NCBI RefSeq assembly: GCF_000143415.4
Contig: NW_003314283.1
Location: forward strand, 857,769-921,768
Direction: 5' to 3'
Length of the DNA: 64,000 nucleotides
From: Selaginella moellendorffii
Lineage: Eukaryota > Streptophyta > Lycopodiopsida > Selaginellales > Selaginellaceae
The translations under genes were made by a program, and so were the position numbers. Shown here one piece after another: positions 33,645-45,000 of the stretch; the stretch's first letter is position 1, and each line of letters opens with the position of its first letter. The notes under the pieces are model-generated. The model did no database searches. It was not told the origin of the DNA and was given only the letters and a program-made list of their open reading frames with translations.

Positions 33645-33902
33645 ATGGCAAGCACAAAATCTGTAAGTGAGGCAGAAAAGGAGACGGAGAAGGAGATAGG
33701 TGAAGATGTAGAATATATAAGTCTTCCAAACTCCCCGTACTATACTCCAGGTGATCATTTTTCTGAACAAACGGCAACATTAACAACTATCGAGAACGCC
33801 CCAGTAACGTCAGAGACAACAATCCAAAGCAAAACAACTGACCCGGAGAAGGATGATAGTACCGTTGAGAGTACCAAAAAGGAGGTGTCCACTAGCGCTT
33901 AG
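33645..33902 (+). CDS. Small SPYYTPG-motif protein, transposon I copy
   Basis: An 85-residue, acidic, Ser/Thr/Glu-rich protein with no recognised domain. Its core EYISLPNSPYYTPG and the C-terminal ENAPVTSETTIQSK with STVESTKK are shared, position by position, with the small gene at 36628 in transposon II, although surrounding DNA is unlike. Conservation of amino acids between two different transposons says it is a real gene. It sits near the right end, downstream of the transposase on the same strand. Upstream in-frame codons exist, but the start chosen matches the partner's M-(A/G)-S start. Function unknown; the SP and TP motifs could be phosphorylation or docking sites. Confidence 0.7.
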   Translation: MASTKSVSEAEKETEKEIGEDVEYISLPNSPYYTPGDHFSEQTATLTTIENAPVTSETTIQSKTTDPEKDDSTVESTKKEVSTSA

Positions 33903-34541
33903 GCTTATAATGGCGTGTGCCCTCATGCCATTTACTTGATCACCAAATACCTTTTTCCCTTTGCACTAGTATATCTTAATACCGGTCTGAGAAATAGAAT
34001 GGCATGTGCCCTCAGGCCTTTTACTAAATCACCTTTGAAAGAAATGCAAGCCTCTATGTCGTAAAAAAAAGGTACTAGAGAAATTCCTTAATAATATGAA
34101 TGTTATTTAGTTTCATGAAAATACACTAAGGGTGGTCAAATGAGTTAAATGACTTCTCCAGACTAGCAATGCCTCTTGCTACACCTTCACAATTAGATTC
34201 GTTAGAAAAAGATAACATTGAATAATATCTAAATGTTCTCACCATTAAGTGATATGTCTGGCTAATAGGAATGACGTTCATCTTGGAAAGCTCACCACAC
34301 GCTCAATGAACAAACAAATAGTGTGTGCGCGCATGTCATCGCTCTTCTTTAGCTTCAGATTCGGCTTGTTCACTTTGACAATGAGATTTATTATACAACC
34401 AGATGGACTCAGTCTGGACATAAAGTCACCGCACTAGTCACCATGCCCCAAATATGTCTAGCCCCTGGACAAAAAACATATAATTTCACGTCATTTTCAA
34501 ATACTTGAAAATTTGTACCTAGTCCCATTTTACTGAATAAA
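33903..34541. other. Right subterminal region of transposon I, noncoding
   Basis: AT-rich; holds palindrome copies at 33910, 33999 and a degenerate one at 34319. Ends in the 22-bp inverted repeat. No gene seen. Confidence 0.5.
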
Positions 34542-34563
34542 TCCCACTTTAACGAAATAGAGC
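34542..34563 (-). repeat. Right terminal inverted repeat of transposon I
   Basis: Reads TCCCACTTTAACGAAATAG and on to GAGC; perfect reverse complement of 22273-22294. The LTR of element A resumes a few bases later. Confidence 0.92.
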
Positions 34564-34565
34564 AT

Positions 34566-34984
34566 AAAGGGACTTGGTAGGGACCAGAACGGAGATATTG
34601 GGGAAGGCTATTCCCCATGTCTGTGGGCATCTTAAAGATGTTAAAAAGTGGATCTGGGGTGCCCACTCATGGACGAATGGCCCAGTCTTGGAGAGACGGG
34701 ATTGCAATGTAGATGGTGTTAGACCACCAATGTGACCAAGGTGAGTGGGCGTGGCCTAGCGTAACGGGCTGATATGTCAGTGGTACCTTGGGGTGTTGGT
34801 CATGGGATCGGACACATTGAGCACTTGGACCAAGTGCAAAGGTTGAGTGGCATGGATGCCATTCTTGGGGCTAGCAAACCCCAAGTCCTAACTGAGACTT
34901 ATGGAGGTTGTGAATGAGACTCCTCCAAGTGGTCGGATGTGCAATTAAATGACTAAAGTAAAATGGAAAAATTAGTCACTTACA
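34566..34984 (+). repeat. LTR 2 of element A, right part
   Basis: Continues the LTR from AAAGGGACTTGG and ends ATTAGTCACTTACA, matching the end of LTR 1. It is directly followed by a primer site and another internal region, not by flanking DNA. Confidence 0.9.
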
Positions 34985-36271
34985 ACTTGGTATCAAAGCT
35001 GTTCCTTAGTCCGACTCTTATTGGTGGCCAAGTATATCACCACTTGTATTGGAATTGGAAGGTCTTAAGTATGGACCTATCCTCGAGGAGTAGCATGTCA
35101 AGAGGACATGGCTCTCCACTCAAGTTCATGCGTGAACTTGTGCGCAATGTGATGGATGGAAAAGGCTAGTAAGGGAATGATTTTGGGATATTGGGAACAA
35201 TATAAAGATTTCCTCAAAGAGTTGAGGATGTGATCCGGATGAGCGTTTGACGTAGCAAACGGGCTAATGTAGTTGTGGTAAACAACTATAGTTGGGATCA
35301 CGGGAAAGAGGCAGACTCCAAAATAATAAAGGAGTCACAAGATTACCCTTATGTAGTTGAGGCTGGTGCTCATAAGTTTGAGACCGCAATTGATGATTAT
35401 GGGAAGTCAAATACGGAAGAGGACACAAGTCCTTGAAATGGTAACCGGGGCTACCTTTAATAAATGTTGGAACAACCCAAGGAGTTGGGGGTGTACTTAG
35501 AGGATGAGTTGGTATTCTCATCACATGGACAAGTGGTCATAAGGGGCAAAAGGTTGCCCTTAGAGAATAAAATCAAGTGTCGGAGTAACACTTGCAAAGA
35601 TGGTCCTTGTGAGTAGGACGTGAATACAAGGAGTTGTATTCTAGTGAGCTGGCACCTCAAAAGTAGGACCTCATGGGTCGTCGGATTAGCAAAGTCCAAA
35701 AGTCTAATGATTCTAATAGAGTCAAAGAATAATCCTAAGGGATTGATGGAAGCATTTGGACTAAACTGTGTGGTGCCCCGAAAAGGATGGGGAGGATCTT
35801 GAGATCCAAGCATGAGAATAGTGTGTATCTCATTGATGGCAGAAGGTGCCATGCTAAAGTCATGGGAAGGAGTTTCCCGGAAGAAAACAACTTTGACGCA
35901 AAGTTGTGCATGAACTCTATGGTGCAGTGCTAATGGATAATTGGCATAAAAGACAACCATATTGGTCTTGGCAAAAAGACTTAGACACAAGTAAAAAGTG
36001 TCATAAAGGTGGAGCCGATGGTGTGGAGACACTAAATGTGCCAAGGTGTGCTGCCTTGAGGTCAAATTGGCAGGTTTATGATAACCCCTTCCAAAGGAAT
36101 CCCAATGGAAATGGGAATAACATAGCCTAAGCTAGAAGGCATGCAGTTAGAGTGTGGTGACCCAGATAATGATGGAGGTGTGGAAGCACCAGCAATGAAT
36201 TGGAGGACTTAACAACTATGAGGCAACTAAACAAAAGGTGCAAAATAATTGGTTAAACTGGTAGAAGGTAA
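34985..36271 (+). mobile_element. Internal region 2 of element A, left part
   Basis: Starts ACTTGGTATCAAAGCTG (primer site) and follows internal region 1 base for base, with changes, up to GTAGAAGGTAA, where transposon II is inserted. Noncoding, as in region 1. Its presence after LTR 2 gives a tandem LTR-internal-LTR-internal array. Confidence 0.85.
36264..36271. other. Left target-site duplication of transposon II (GAAGGTAA)
   Basis: GAAGGTAA occurs here and again at 56170-56177. In internal region 1 the intact site (AGAAGGTAACTACC, ~18230) has it once. A perfect 8-bp duplication. Confidence 0.88.
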
Positions 36272-36330
36272 GGGGATGGTCCAAAGTTGAGTTGAGCTCA
36301 TGAGTTGAGCTCAATTCAACACAAGTCAAC
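36272..36330 (+). repeat. Left terminal inverted repeat of transposon II
   Basis: Starts GGGGATGGTCCA and contains two GAGTTGAGCTCA motifs; inverted counterpart at 56107-56169. A third related end is at 58721 (transposon III). Confidence 0.8.
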
Positions 36331-36627
36331 TCAAGTCAACATAGTCAATAAGAAATATTACAAAGGAGATCTAAATTGAACAAATGAAGGTTCTAGCAAA
36401 CTTTAAAATATTAAAATACGTAAATATCTAAGTTAAAAGTTTCTATAAGATTGAATTGTTTAAAAAAGACAAAGTTCATGAGAACCTATCTTTTATAAAA
36501 CTATATTATTTTATTATGACAACTGTTACAGCTGTCATATTTGATTTGACTACTTAATATTTTGAATACTTTTATAGTTGTAGATACTATTCCTTCATTC
36601 AAAAGAGTTCTTAGGGTTCTTGAGAAG

Positions 36628-36876
36628 ATGGGAAGCAAGGAAAATACAAGATTTGTGAGTAAGAGTTGTAGTGCAAAGGAATGTGAGAATGTTAATTTTG
36701 TTTCACTACCACAATCTCCATATTACACTCCTGGTCCTTATTACCCATCTGGGAATGTGGAGACCACTATCACGATTGATAAAAATGCTCCTATTACTTC
36801 TGAAACAACAGTCCAGAGCAAGAGAAATGAAGAAATGAACAGCACAGCGGAAAGCACCAAGAAATCTACTCCATAA
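36628..36876 (+). CDS. Small SPYYTPG-motif protein, transposon II copy
   Basis: An 82-residue protein beginning MGSKENTRFVSKS. The core NFVSLPQSPYYTPG and DKNAPITSETTVQSK then STAESTKKSTP align with the transposon I protein at 33645-33902. The two differ at most third positions and in the middle, so the match reflects protein-level conservation. No known domain. It lies ~350 bases from the left end of the element. The frame is open further upstream (from 36562); the start is chosen by comparison with the partner. Confidence 0.7.
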   Translation: MGSKENTRFVSKSCSAKECENVNFVSLPQSPYYTPGPYYPSGNVETTITIDKNAPITSETTVQSKRNEEMNSTAESTKKSTP

Positions 36877-37344
36877 AACTTTCCATGACATTTGTAATTT
36901 ACATATTAATTCATATTAAAAACTCTATTGCTTGCCTATATCGCAATCCTCTCATATGATAAGACCAAGGTATATTTTGCAGTGAATCCTCATTAAAAGT
37001 TTTTGGGAATTGTTTGTAAATAATGATAAAAGAAATCAAAATCTTTCGAAAGACTCAAAAGTAATATCACATCAAAGAATCAACTTTATCTACATTTCCA
37101 AGACTAAAAGGCAATCTCACATGAGAGAATGGTAACGTGCCAACGTGCTCTACCACTATAATGTGGTCTATATTTCCTTGCAATTTATTTCCGTAGACAT
37201 TTGGCATGTGTATATGTGTAGCAAAGTAGGATTCATCATAATGATAGAGCATGTGTATACACGATAATCTAAAATTCTAGAAGCTCTTATGTTTACAAGA
37301 AAGCTATGATTATGAAGCCCCATTTCCAAGACTGACATTTAAAG
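36877..37344. other. AT-rich spacer in transposon II, no gene seen
   Basis: AT-rich with no coding traces that I can support. Confidence 0.4.
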
Positions 37345-37482
37345 AATCTGAGTATTGTCAGTGTCATAATAAATAAACCTCATTCCCAAGAATCTGAGTA
37401 TTGTCAGTGTCATAATAAATAAACTTCGTTCCCAAGAATCTGAGTATTGTCAGTGTCATAATAAATAAGCCGCATTCCCAAG
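37345..37482 (+). repeat. 46-bp tandem repeat, three units
   Basis: Unit beginning AATCTGAGTATTGTCAGTGT and ending CATTCCCAAG, at 37345-37390, 37391-37436 and 37437-37482, nearly identical. It lies just upstream of the zinc-finger gene, so it may be part of its promoter. Confidence 0.92.
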
Positions 37483-37566
37483 ACTAAAACTTAGTATATA
37501 AACTATCTAGAAAAGTTATAGTCATTGTAGGTTTTTTGTTCTCCTTGAGCTCTTTAGAAGTTTATA

Positions 37567-38112
37567 TTGGCTCAAAGGAGACCCATTGCTAATCGTACTT
37601 GGCCCCCCAGCATTTCATATCAATCTCCACCTCCATCCCCAAGTTCTACCAACATTCCACCTTCACCTCTACATAACAATCCTTTTTCTGCTGAGGGCTC
37701 TAGTGAAGCTGAATTAGAGCTCCCTATATGTGAAATTCCGGATCTTGCTACTAGAGAGGGATTGCCTTTAGCGCTTCAAGAGCAATGCCACATGTTTTTG
37801 CAAGATCTTGCTCCTGACATGGCAGGACTACTTGAAAGCACAGAACGCTATTACATTCAGTGTCCAATATGCTATTTTTTCTTGGACAAGACAAATGGCT
37901 CTATGGGTTTACAAACTTTTCTTGAGCACTGTAAGAATTGCCCAACGGCAGGTCTGGAAAATGTGCACATGTGGATGTACAATAGATTCAAGAATGAGTT
38001 ACAGACACATACCCACTATCGCTTCATGGTGAGGAATAACATCCCCTTGGGAAACACTGCATTGGCTAGTGCAAAATATGGGGTTTTTAGGCCACCCTAT
38101 AGTGGAATGTAA
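37567..38112 (+). CDS. Zinc-finger protein of transposon II (plus-strand copy)
   Basis: A 181-codon frame opening at TTG; there is no ATG before an in-frame TAG at 37555, so the start may be mutated, or an upstream exon supplies it. The N-terminal ~60 residues are Pro/Ser-rich. A finger-like segment follows: YYIQCPICYFFLDKTNG, then FLEHCKNCP (Cys-x2-Cys ... His-Cys-x2-Cys), then WMYNRFKNELQTHTHYRFMV. The same layout is found in the minus-strand gene at 55175-55627 and as a remnant in transposon III (~59105). Function unknown; a DNA- or protein-binding accessory factor is a guess. Confidence 0.6.
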   Translation: MAQRRPIANRTWPPSISYQSPPPSPSSTNIPPSPLHNNPFSAEGSSEAELELPICEIPDLATREGLPLALQEQCHMFLQDLAPDMAGLLESTERYYIQCPICYFFLDKTNGSMGLQTFLEHCKNCPTAGLENVHMWMYNRFKNELQTHTHYRFMVRNNIPLGNTALASAKYGVFRPPYSGM

Positions 38113-38553
38113 GATCTAGAATTACTTTACTATACTATAGTATTGTCACTATTAAAAGAAAAAATATAATAAAATGATATTAGTTGTAGGTAACATACCT
38201 TGTTCTAGAAGGTGCTATCATATCACATACAATTGTTTACAAAATGTTGAAGAAGGAGATGGCAACACACAAACGCTACAAAGTGATGGTGACAAGTGAG
38301 AATGATAATCTATAATTATGGTATCTGACACTGACACTGACATCTGACAATTTTACTGACATCTGACACTTTCACTGACATCTAACATATAATAAGCTTT
38401 CCATTTTATGTAAGGATGCAATTAACTTTCTTCTGCCTCATCATCAACATAATGATTTCTTTTATACTTCCTCCTATAGTGGTATTGCGGGGAAGATTCA
38501 CCTTGCATATGTTGAGCCATGGCTTCTGCATAGTCAGGGAGACTTCGAAATCC
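38113..38553. other. Spacer with short TCTGACA/ACTGACA repeats
   Basis: Noncoding AT-rich spacer. Around 38325-38390 there are irregular copies of ACTGACATCTGACA. Ends at the stop of the minus-strand methyltransferase gene. Confidence 0.5.
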
Positions 38554-40144
38554 TCAAATTCTAGAAACTCCAGGTGACTGTGATCTATAAAATAGAATGA
38601 AATATATATTGAAATTTTAATAAAACATAATTTACCTCCTTGAGGTTGAAGGCAACTCACGAAATCCTCTGAGCCGGCATTTGAAGAAATGATGTTCTTC
38701 AATAGCAAACACTGACCTACCAGAGTCACGTGCTGCCTCCACCATAGAACCGCTACTTGCTATGCAATCAATCACAATACCATCTGGTGGGCAATAGAGC
38801 TCAAGCAAGACTTGCATTGCTGATGGAGTTTGGAATCGGTACCCTGGAAACGTGTTGCGGATCTGCTCATCCACAAGGTTGGGTATGATGTTAGTGGAAC
38901 TGTCGTACCCAGGCAAAACACGTGCTGCACGTTCGCTATCACAAAACCCATCATGTGTGTTTCTGCAGAAGGCATGATAGGTCCACATCATAACCTGGAA
39001 AATAAAAATGTTTAGAAATTAGATAAAAATATAAAATACATACTCACCTTTTCAGGCTTCCCTTGGACGCCCCTCGTATCAACGCCAATAGGATCCATAA
39101 TGCACCCGGAAGAGAATGACTTGAAATGAACTTCTGCTGCACATGTCATAAGCTCATACATCCAGTTGGGGTCGTTCGGTAGGATGAAGACGACATGGCC
39201 AGCTTCGAGCATAAGTACTTCGGACAATAGGAATGCATCGCGCAAGTGGTTAGGTGTGAGAAAGTTCCAATCCTCAACTTTCCCATCGATATCTGAAAGA
39301 CCATCTGGAAAGTCAAAGAGAATGAAGTCCGCAACTGGGAGCACGGGCCTTTGTATCTTTTGGCACCAACGGTTGAACTGGCGGCGTATATCCATGTTGA
39401 TGTCATCTTCCGTGAAAGATGTCAATAATCTACTGTAAGAGCCAATGAAGATACCCACAATGCCTCGCTGTGTTATTGGGGACACAGGACGGACCTATAA
39501 AAGAGCTAAGTGAATGAAAAAAGTAATAAATAGTATGATACCGTCATATGGCGTGTTGTCGATGAGAGTTCCTCCAACTCCTCTTCACGAGCATCTCGTC
39601 GAGCTGGAATGAAATTACTACCAACAGTCATTGTTGCAAAAAACATGTATTACCACCTTTAGTTTGTAAAATTCACTTTTGCTTACCTTGAGGTCGACGT
39701 GATATTCTGTGAACCACTTGATCATCGTTATTTACTGGTAAAACCTGATCCGGATCTTGGTTGTTTGATGGTTGAATTGGAGCCTGTTCCTGACTGTCTG
39801 GTGGTGGAACATGAACTTGATCTGGAGCTTCCTCATCCTCGTCTCCATCGTCACTTGCATTGCCATTGTTGCTAGCATTGATAATTTCCTCGCGATCTAG
39901 TGTAGAGGTTTCTTTCCCTAGGAGCTCCAACTCCCAAGGGCATTCTATCTTCGGTGCCTTTGGAACTCTCGCAAACATTGTTGGATACATTCCTCCATCT
40001 CTTACACCCTTTGCAACAAGTTGAGTGCAAACTGGTGCCTCAAATGGCATGCCTCTATATCGAAGATACTTGTAAACAATATATATTAAAAAACAGTCTT
40101 AGAAATCATATTATACCTATAAGCTGCACATCGCATGAAATAAG

Positions 40145-40149
40145 GTTGA
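40145..40149. other. Target-site duplication of element B (GTTGA), left copy
   Basis: GTTGA precedes the LTR here and follows the other LTR at 48007-48011: an exact 5-bp duplication, as made by LTR retrotransposon integrases. Confidence 0.9.
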
Positions 40150-42093
40150 TGTAAGCGACTAATTTTTTCCATTCTACTTTAGTCACTTAACCACACCTCC
40201 GACCACTTGGAGGAGTCTCAATCACAACCTCCATAAGTCCAATTCAGGACTTGGGATTTGCTAGCCCCGAGAATGGCATCCATGCCACTCAACATTTGCA
40301 CTTGGTCCAAGTGCTCCACGTGTCCGATCCCACGACCGACACTCAAAGGCACCACCGACATGGCAGCCTGTTACGCTAAGGCCATGCCCAATCACCTTTG
40401 CCACACTGGTAGTCCAATACCACTTGCATCACAGTCTTGGCTCCCCAAGACTAGGCAAACCATCCGTGAGTGGTCATCTCAGATCCACTCCTTAGCATCC
40501 TTAGGATGCCCACCGACAAGGGGAATAGCCTTCCCCAATTTCCCTCTGTCAGTCCCCACTAAGTCCCTTTCTGCCCCTGGCCGTGTTTGCCGACACTACC
40601 ACTGGATCGAGGCTCATAGGCCCGACCACTAAGTCCCACGGTCCTCTAGGACTTCCTCACCACACGATTGTGTCCTTGGTCCCTACCCCAGAGGACTGCT
40701 CCTCTTCCTTTCCACAGTCTGGGCCTTTGGGACAACATTTCGAAACACCGTGGCCTTACGCGAGCCACTTGGGTACTCTCCCCGCCTTCCGCCTTTAGGT
40801 GCTCTAGCCATGGGCTTAGAGCGAGGTTCCGTTGAGCCACGACAGGTATCCAAGTAGGTAGTGCCACCCACACTTGGACTGGGAGCATCGGCCAATCGAT
40901 CTCCCAGGGGAACTAGAGCCGGCTCTTGAACACTTCACCAAGCTACCCTGCTTGTCGGTCCGTGTTCACTCTAGTCTTGGACTTCCTAGTGGGCAGCTCA
41001 TCACCCAACACTGGGTCCGGCCTTCCTGGGCCAAACTGGCCTTTCCTGGCCAAACTGGCTCCACTGCAGTCCTCCCCCTACTATACTTTTGGAGCTCACC
41101 AAACCCCCCAGGGTCTGGGAGACGAACGCTTTGGGCTTTCACCCTCTCAGACTCGGACTCGGACTCGGACTCGGACTCGGACTCGGACTCGGACTCGGAC
41201 TCGGACTCGGACTCGGACTCGGACTCGGACTCGGACTCGGACTCGGACTCGGACTCGGACTCGGACTCGGACTCGGACTCGGACTCGGACTCGGACTCGG
41301 ACTCGGACTCGGACTCGGACTCGGACTCGGACTCGGACTCGGACTCGGACTCGGACTCGGGCTCGGGCTCGGGCTCGGGCTCGGTCTTGGTCTCAGTCCC
41401 GATCTCGGTCTCGGTCTCGTCCCGGTCTTGGTCCCGGTCTCGGTCTCGACTTCGGACTCCATCTCGGGTCTATCTCGGACTCCATCTCGGGTCCATCTCG
41501 GACTCCATCTCGGGTCCACCTCGGACTCCATCTCGGGTCCATCTCGGGTCCATCTTGGGTCCATCTCGGACTCCATCTCAGGTCCATCTCGGACTCCATC
41601 TCGGGTCCATCTCGGACTCCATCTCGGTCCATCTCGGACTCCATCTTGGACTCCATCTCGGACTCCATATCGGACTCCATCTCGGACTCCATCTCGGACT
41701 CCATCTCGGACTCCTAATCGGACTCCACTTCAGGTCCATCTCGGACTCCATCTCGGATCCATCTCGGGTCCATCTCGGGTCCATCTCGGACTCCATCTCG
41801 GACTCCATCTCGGACTCCATCTCGGACTCCACTTCGGACTCCAACTCGGGTCCATCTCGGACACTTCCACGTGTCATGTGTTGGTCCTTTTGGGTCCCTT
41901 TTTGGAGCCTCGCTTATTGCTCTCTTTGTGCTTGTTCCTCGAGCACTTTGTTGGGAGTTCCACTCCCGCTCTCGACCTTTCAAGGTGGAGCTTTTAGTCC
42001 AAACGTGTTACGCTCGTTTGGCTTTCGCTTCGGCCACTACCACGTGGCACCCCTCTGGCTCCACTTTGGGGCCTAGGGATTTTGTGTCTCACA
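40150..42093 (-). repeat. 3' LTR of element B
   Basis: TG...CA ended, 1944 bp. Holds a pure GGACTC hexamer array (41158-41359, ~33 units), then GGGCTC variants, then a block of CCATCTCGGACT/CCATCTCGGGTC units (41450-41860). Long Ser-Asp, Arg-Thr and Gly-Leu open frames across it are products of the hexamer. Confidence 0.92.
41158..41359 (+). repeat. (GGACTC)n hexanucleotide array in the 3' LTR of B
   Basis: About 33 perfect hexamers, open in all frames of both strands. The sister LTR has only ~23 (47173-47312), so the array changed length after or during insertion. Confidence 0.95.
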
Positions 42094-45000
42094 ACTCCAC
42101 CACCCATAGACGAAGTTCGATGTCCTCATCGAACGGTAAACCCTTTCATAAAGTAACACCCGCATGTGTTACCATTTCCATCCTTGGCACCCAACCAATA
42201 TCTGTCTATGGTTTGACACCAAAGGCTCACCATGCCTTGTCCATCCTCTAAGGAGCATAGCCTCTCCAACTTAGAGGCTCATTTGACCACTTGTGGTGGT
42301 TCTCTCCTTTTATTGGTTTAGTTTTCACTAAACCTGTTAGAGACACCTTCTCTAACTCGATCCCACTACTCGTTCTCGAGTGGTCTCACTTTCCAGCGCT
42401 ATAACCCTTGCACTTTGGATCTTTTAATTCTGACTTCTTGAAGTCAATTTCCTAGGTGTCTCCGACACCTTGCATTGCACATATTGTGCAACTCCACTTC
42501 CTCATGCTAGGAAGTTCTCCACTTGAGGGCACCATCATCCTCTGTTCGATTTCATGCCACCTTTGGGCACTGAGTTTCAGTTATCACATTCTGTGCTAGG
42601 GCTGTCCACGGCTTTATCTTTTGGCTACTTTGCCGCTCCCTCACTTGGAGCTTTTATTTCGCCAAATTGGAGCACTTAGGAATCCATCCTTGGAAGTCCA
42701 CTTCCTTTCCCACAAGCCGTTAGCATCAAACACATTAGTGTTCCTTGGCTAACTTTGCCATTTGGATCCCTTCCATTAAATTCCATGGCCCAAACTTGGC
42801 CACTAGTCCTTTGCTCCTATCCTTGATTGTTGCACCCAGCAACATAGGATCGCTACCTCCATTTTTGAGGTATCCTTTCGGTTCCATAGCAAAGACTCTT
42901 CTTTGCCAAGTCCGGAGGTTGTTCACCCCTAGTACGTCTCTTTAGCATCTTCTGCTATGGGCTCTATCCATGGCCCAACTTCGTGACCCTCCCATGGGTC
43001 TCTTATAAAGACTACCTTCCTCGGACTCACTATGCCATCGCACGGACATAGTTTATTTCTCTTAGGTGCTCTTCCCACTTGGTCATCATGACCAAGCCAC
43101 ACCACCTTAAACAGTTCAATTTCAACATTTTGAACTAGAAACTTCATTCCTTAGCCAACCAAGGACCTTGTCCTTATTTGGAAATAAGATCACCTAGTGA
43201 TCTCACCTTGGCACCTTAACAGAGTTGCCAAGAGGTACTTGGTCTTCTAGACCTTCAAGTTGTTGACTATAACCCCGGGGGCATTCCCCACACTTGGCGG
43301 TGCACCCAAGCCAGCCCTTACGGCCAAGGGTTCACAGCAACTGAGATTAGGTGTCCCCATCTCACTCACCACGTCCTTGGTGCCACTTGCACCAAAGCGT
43401 TCAAGTTAGATATGCCGAGCTTTCACACTAAGCAATCTAACCGTGCATCATGTCTCCGAGGCATCCCTCGCTTGGCGGTGTGCCCAAACCAGTCTCCCCA
43501 CTGAGAGTCCATGACCACCGAAATATGAGTGTCCTCTTATTCCAATCCATCACCACGCCCTAGTGATTTGGGACTCGAACCCAAGCACTAGAGGGTTGGG
43601 ACTCGAACCCAACCTCCATATATGCATCTACAGATGGCATCACACCGGATGCCTGGTGTGACTCCCCACGCCGGTGCACCAACTTATACTCAAAGCGCGC
43701 TATAGATCACAGCTTAGGAACCTAGTTCCTCCACACTGTCAAGTCCTCTCACTTGACAAGTCTGTGATCATGCATGGACTCCTCCACGCTTGGCCCCATG
43801 GCCCACCCTTTTTGAAGTTGTCACCTTCAACTAGGGTATTTGTTCCCCTGACTTGCTAATCTCGCTTGGCAAGTCCTCTGACCACTGTAACATGGTTCTT
43901 GCACAAGCGTGAAAGTCCTTGACCATCAACTTTCGTTCAAAGCCCTCTCTTTGAACACTCGAGAACTACTTCCCTAACCTTGATAGCCTTGCCTCATTGC
44001 AAGCTTCAAGACCACGCTTCTGCTGCGCCACTCTGATTTCGCGCATTCTATGAACCATTTATGCTTGGCCTTTCTAGGTACTAAGCTACCTAGAATCGTC
44101 TTTGGGAACCTTGAAGGGACTCTGTCCCTTAGCTTGCTAAGGCCTCCCTTTTTGCAAGCTTTCCAATTGCCACATAGTCTAACATGGACAATTCCATATT
44201 TTAGACTCTCCATGGCATCACGGTTGCTAGCGGCAACAACCCTCGAGCCCCCACTTGATTCTCCACTCCCAGCTGGCATAACCAACCTTGGTTATGCCCT
44301 TCGATTCCTTTGGTTCGGTTCTATCCCCTTACTTCTTGCTTTTGGCTTCGCACCTTTCCTTCGGTCATTCTCCTCCAGACCAGGAGGATAGCTTTGCACT
44401 TTCTATCATGCCTTAGCAAGTATTCCTAAAGATGAACCTACTCAATAGCCCAGGGAGTGGTTCTTCAATTCGGGTATGCTCACCTTATAATCCCACACAC
44501 TGGGATTACATTGTTGCTTATGGGCCTTTACATGCCCGTCACTAGCCTTGCCAAAGTTCCATTTTTGGCTTTGTCCAACTCGGGTAGATAGTTTTCTCCT
44601 GTCTCCACAACCTTGGACATTTGGATAGCACCAACTATCCATCATTCGCTAGGGACTTAGTCCCTTGGGCCTTATCCATTGCCCTTGCGATATCAAACAC
44701 CACCTTCTGGTGTTCTAGAGTGTTCGGGTGTACCAATGATGGCTTTCTTGACAATGAGTATTTCCTTTTATGACATTGACTTACTATATTGCAACATAAG
44801 CAACTTATCCCCCGTAAAGGTATATTCAACTTCCCTATGCTATTAAGAAGTCTTGGGTAGCTACCTTCTACCCGTTTAACCAGTTATTCTGCACCTCTTG
44901 CTTAGTTGCCTCATAGTTGTCAAGTCCTACAACTCATTGTTTGGTGCTTCCACACCTCCATCATTATCTGGGTCACCACACTCCAACTGCATGCTCTGCA

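Larger units (their letters stand above)
22656..34340. repeat. Dispersed 22-bp palindrome family confined to transposon I (~25 copies)
   Basis: Consensus ATGGCRTGNGG followed by its near reverse complement; the copy at 31000-31021 is a perfect 22-bp palindrome. Copies start at about 22656, 23734, 23809, 25010, 25201, 25343, 26803, 28080, 28140, 28217, 28985, 29120, 29279, 29358, 30215, 30287, 30902, 31000, 31070, 32030, 32087, 33503, 33910, 33999 and 34319. Spacing is irregular. Seven lie in introns of the cargo gene, two in its Pro-rich coding part, two in the transposase frame, and the rest between genes. I saw none outside 22271-34565 in this window. Confidence 0.88.
22271..34565. mobile_element. 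DNA transposon I: 12.3-kb element with perfect 22-bp inverted ends and cargo genes
   Basis: The element interrupts an LTR at a point known from intact copies. Its ends are perfect inverted repeats over 22 bp (22273-22294, starting GCTCTATTTCGTTAAAG, and 34542-34563). Inside, in order: a long minus-strand ParB/methyltransferase/HAD gene (22713-28404), a 2-kb regulatory-looking spacer, a plus-strand DUF7869-type transposase gene (31174-33356) and a small plus-strand gene (33645-33902). About 25 copies of a 22-bp palindrome are scattered through it and seem absent elsewhere in the window. The transposase has one internal stop, so this copy is probably no longer autonomous. Confidence 0.85.

Noticed and set aside
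22656-34340. CRISPR-like array
   Set aside because: The repeats are palindromes at irregular distances, from ~55 to over 1200 bases, in introns, exons and spacers of a eukaryotic transposon, with no uniform spacers.
41089-41997. Long open frames of (Ser-Asp)n, (Arg-Thr)n and (Gly-Leu)n over the LTRs of A and B (also 15315-16231, 21040-21813, 46898-48011)
   Set aside because: They exist because a stop-free hexamer or 12-mer array is open in all frames on both strands. They cross LTR boundaries and differ between copies of the same LTR.
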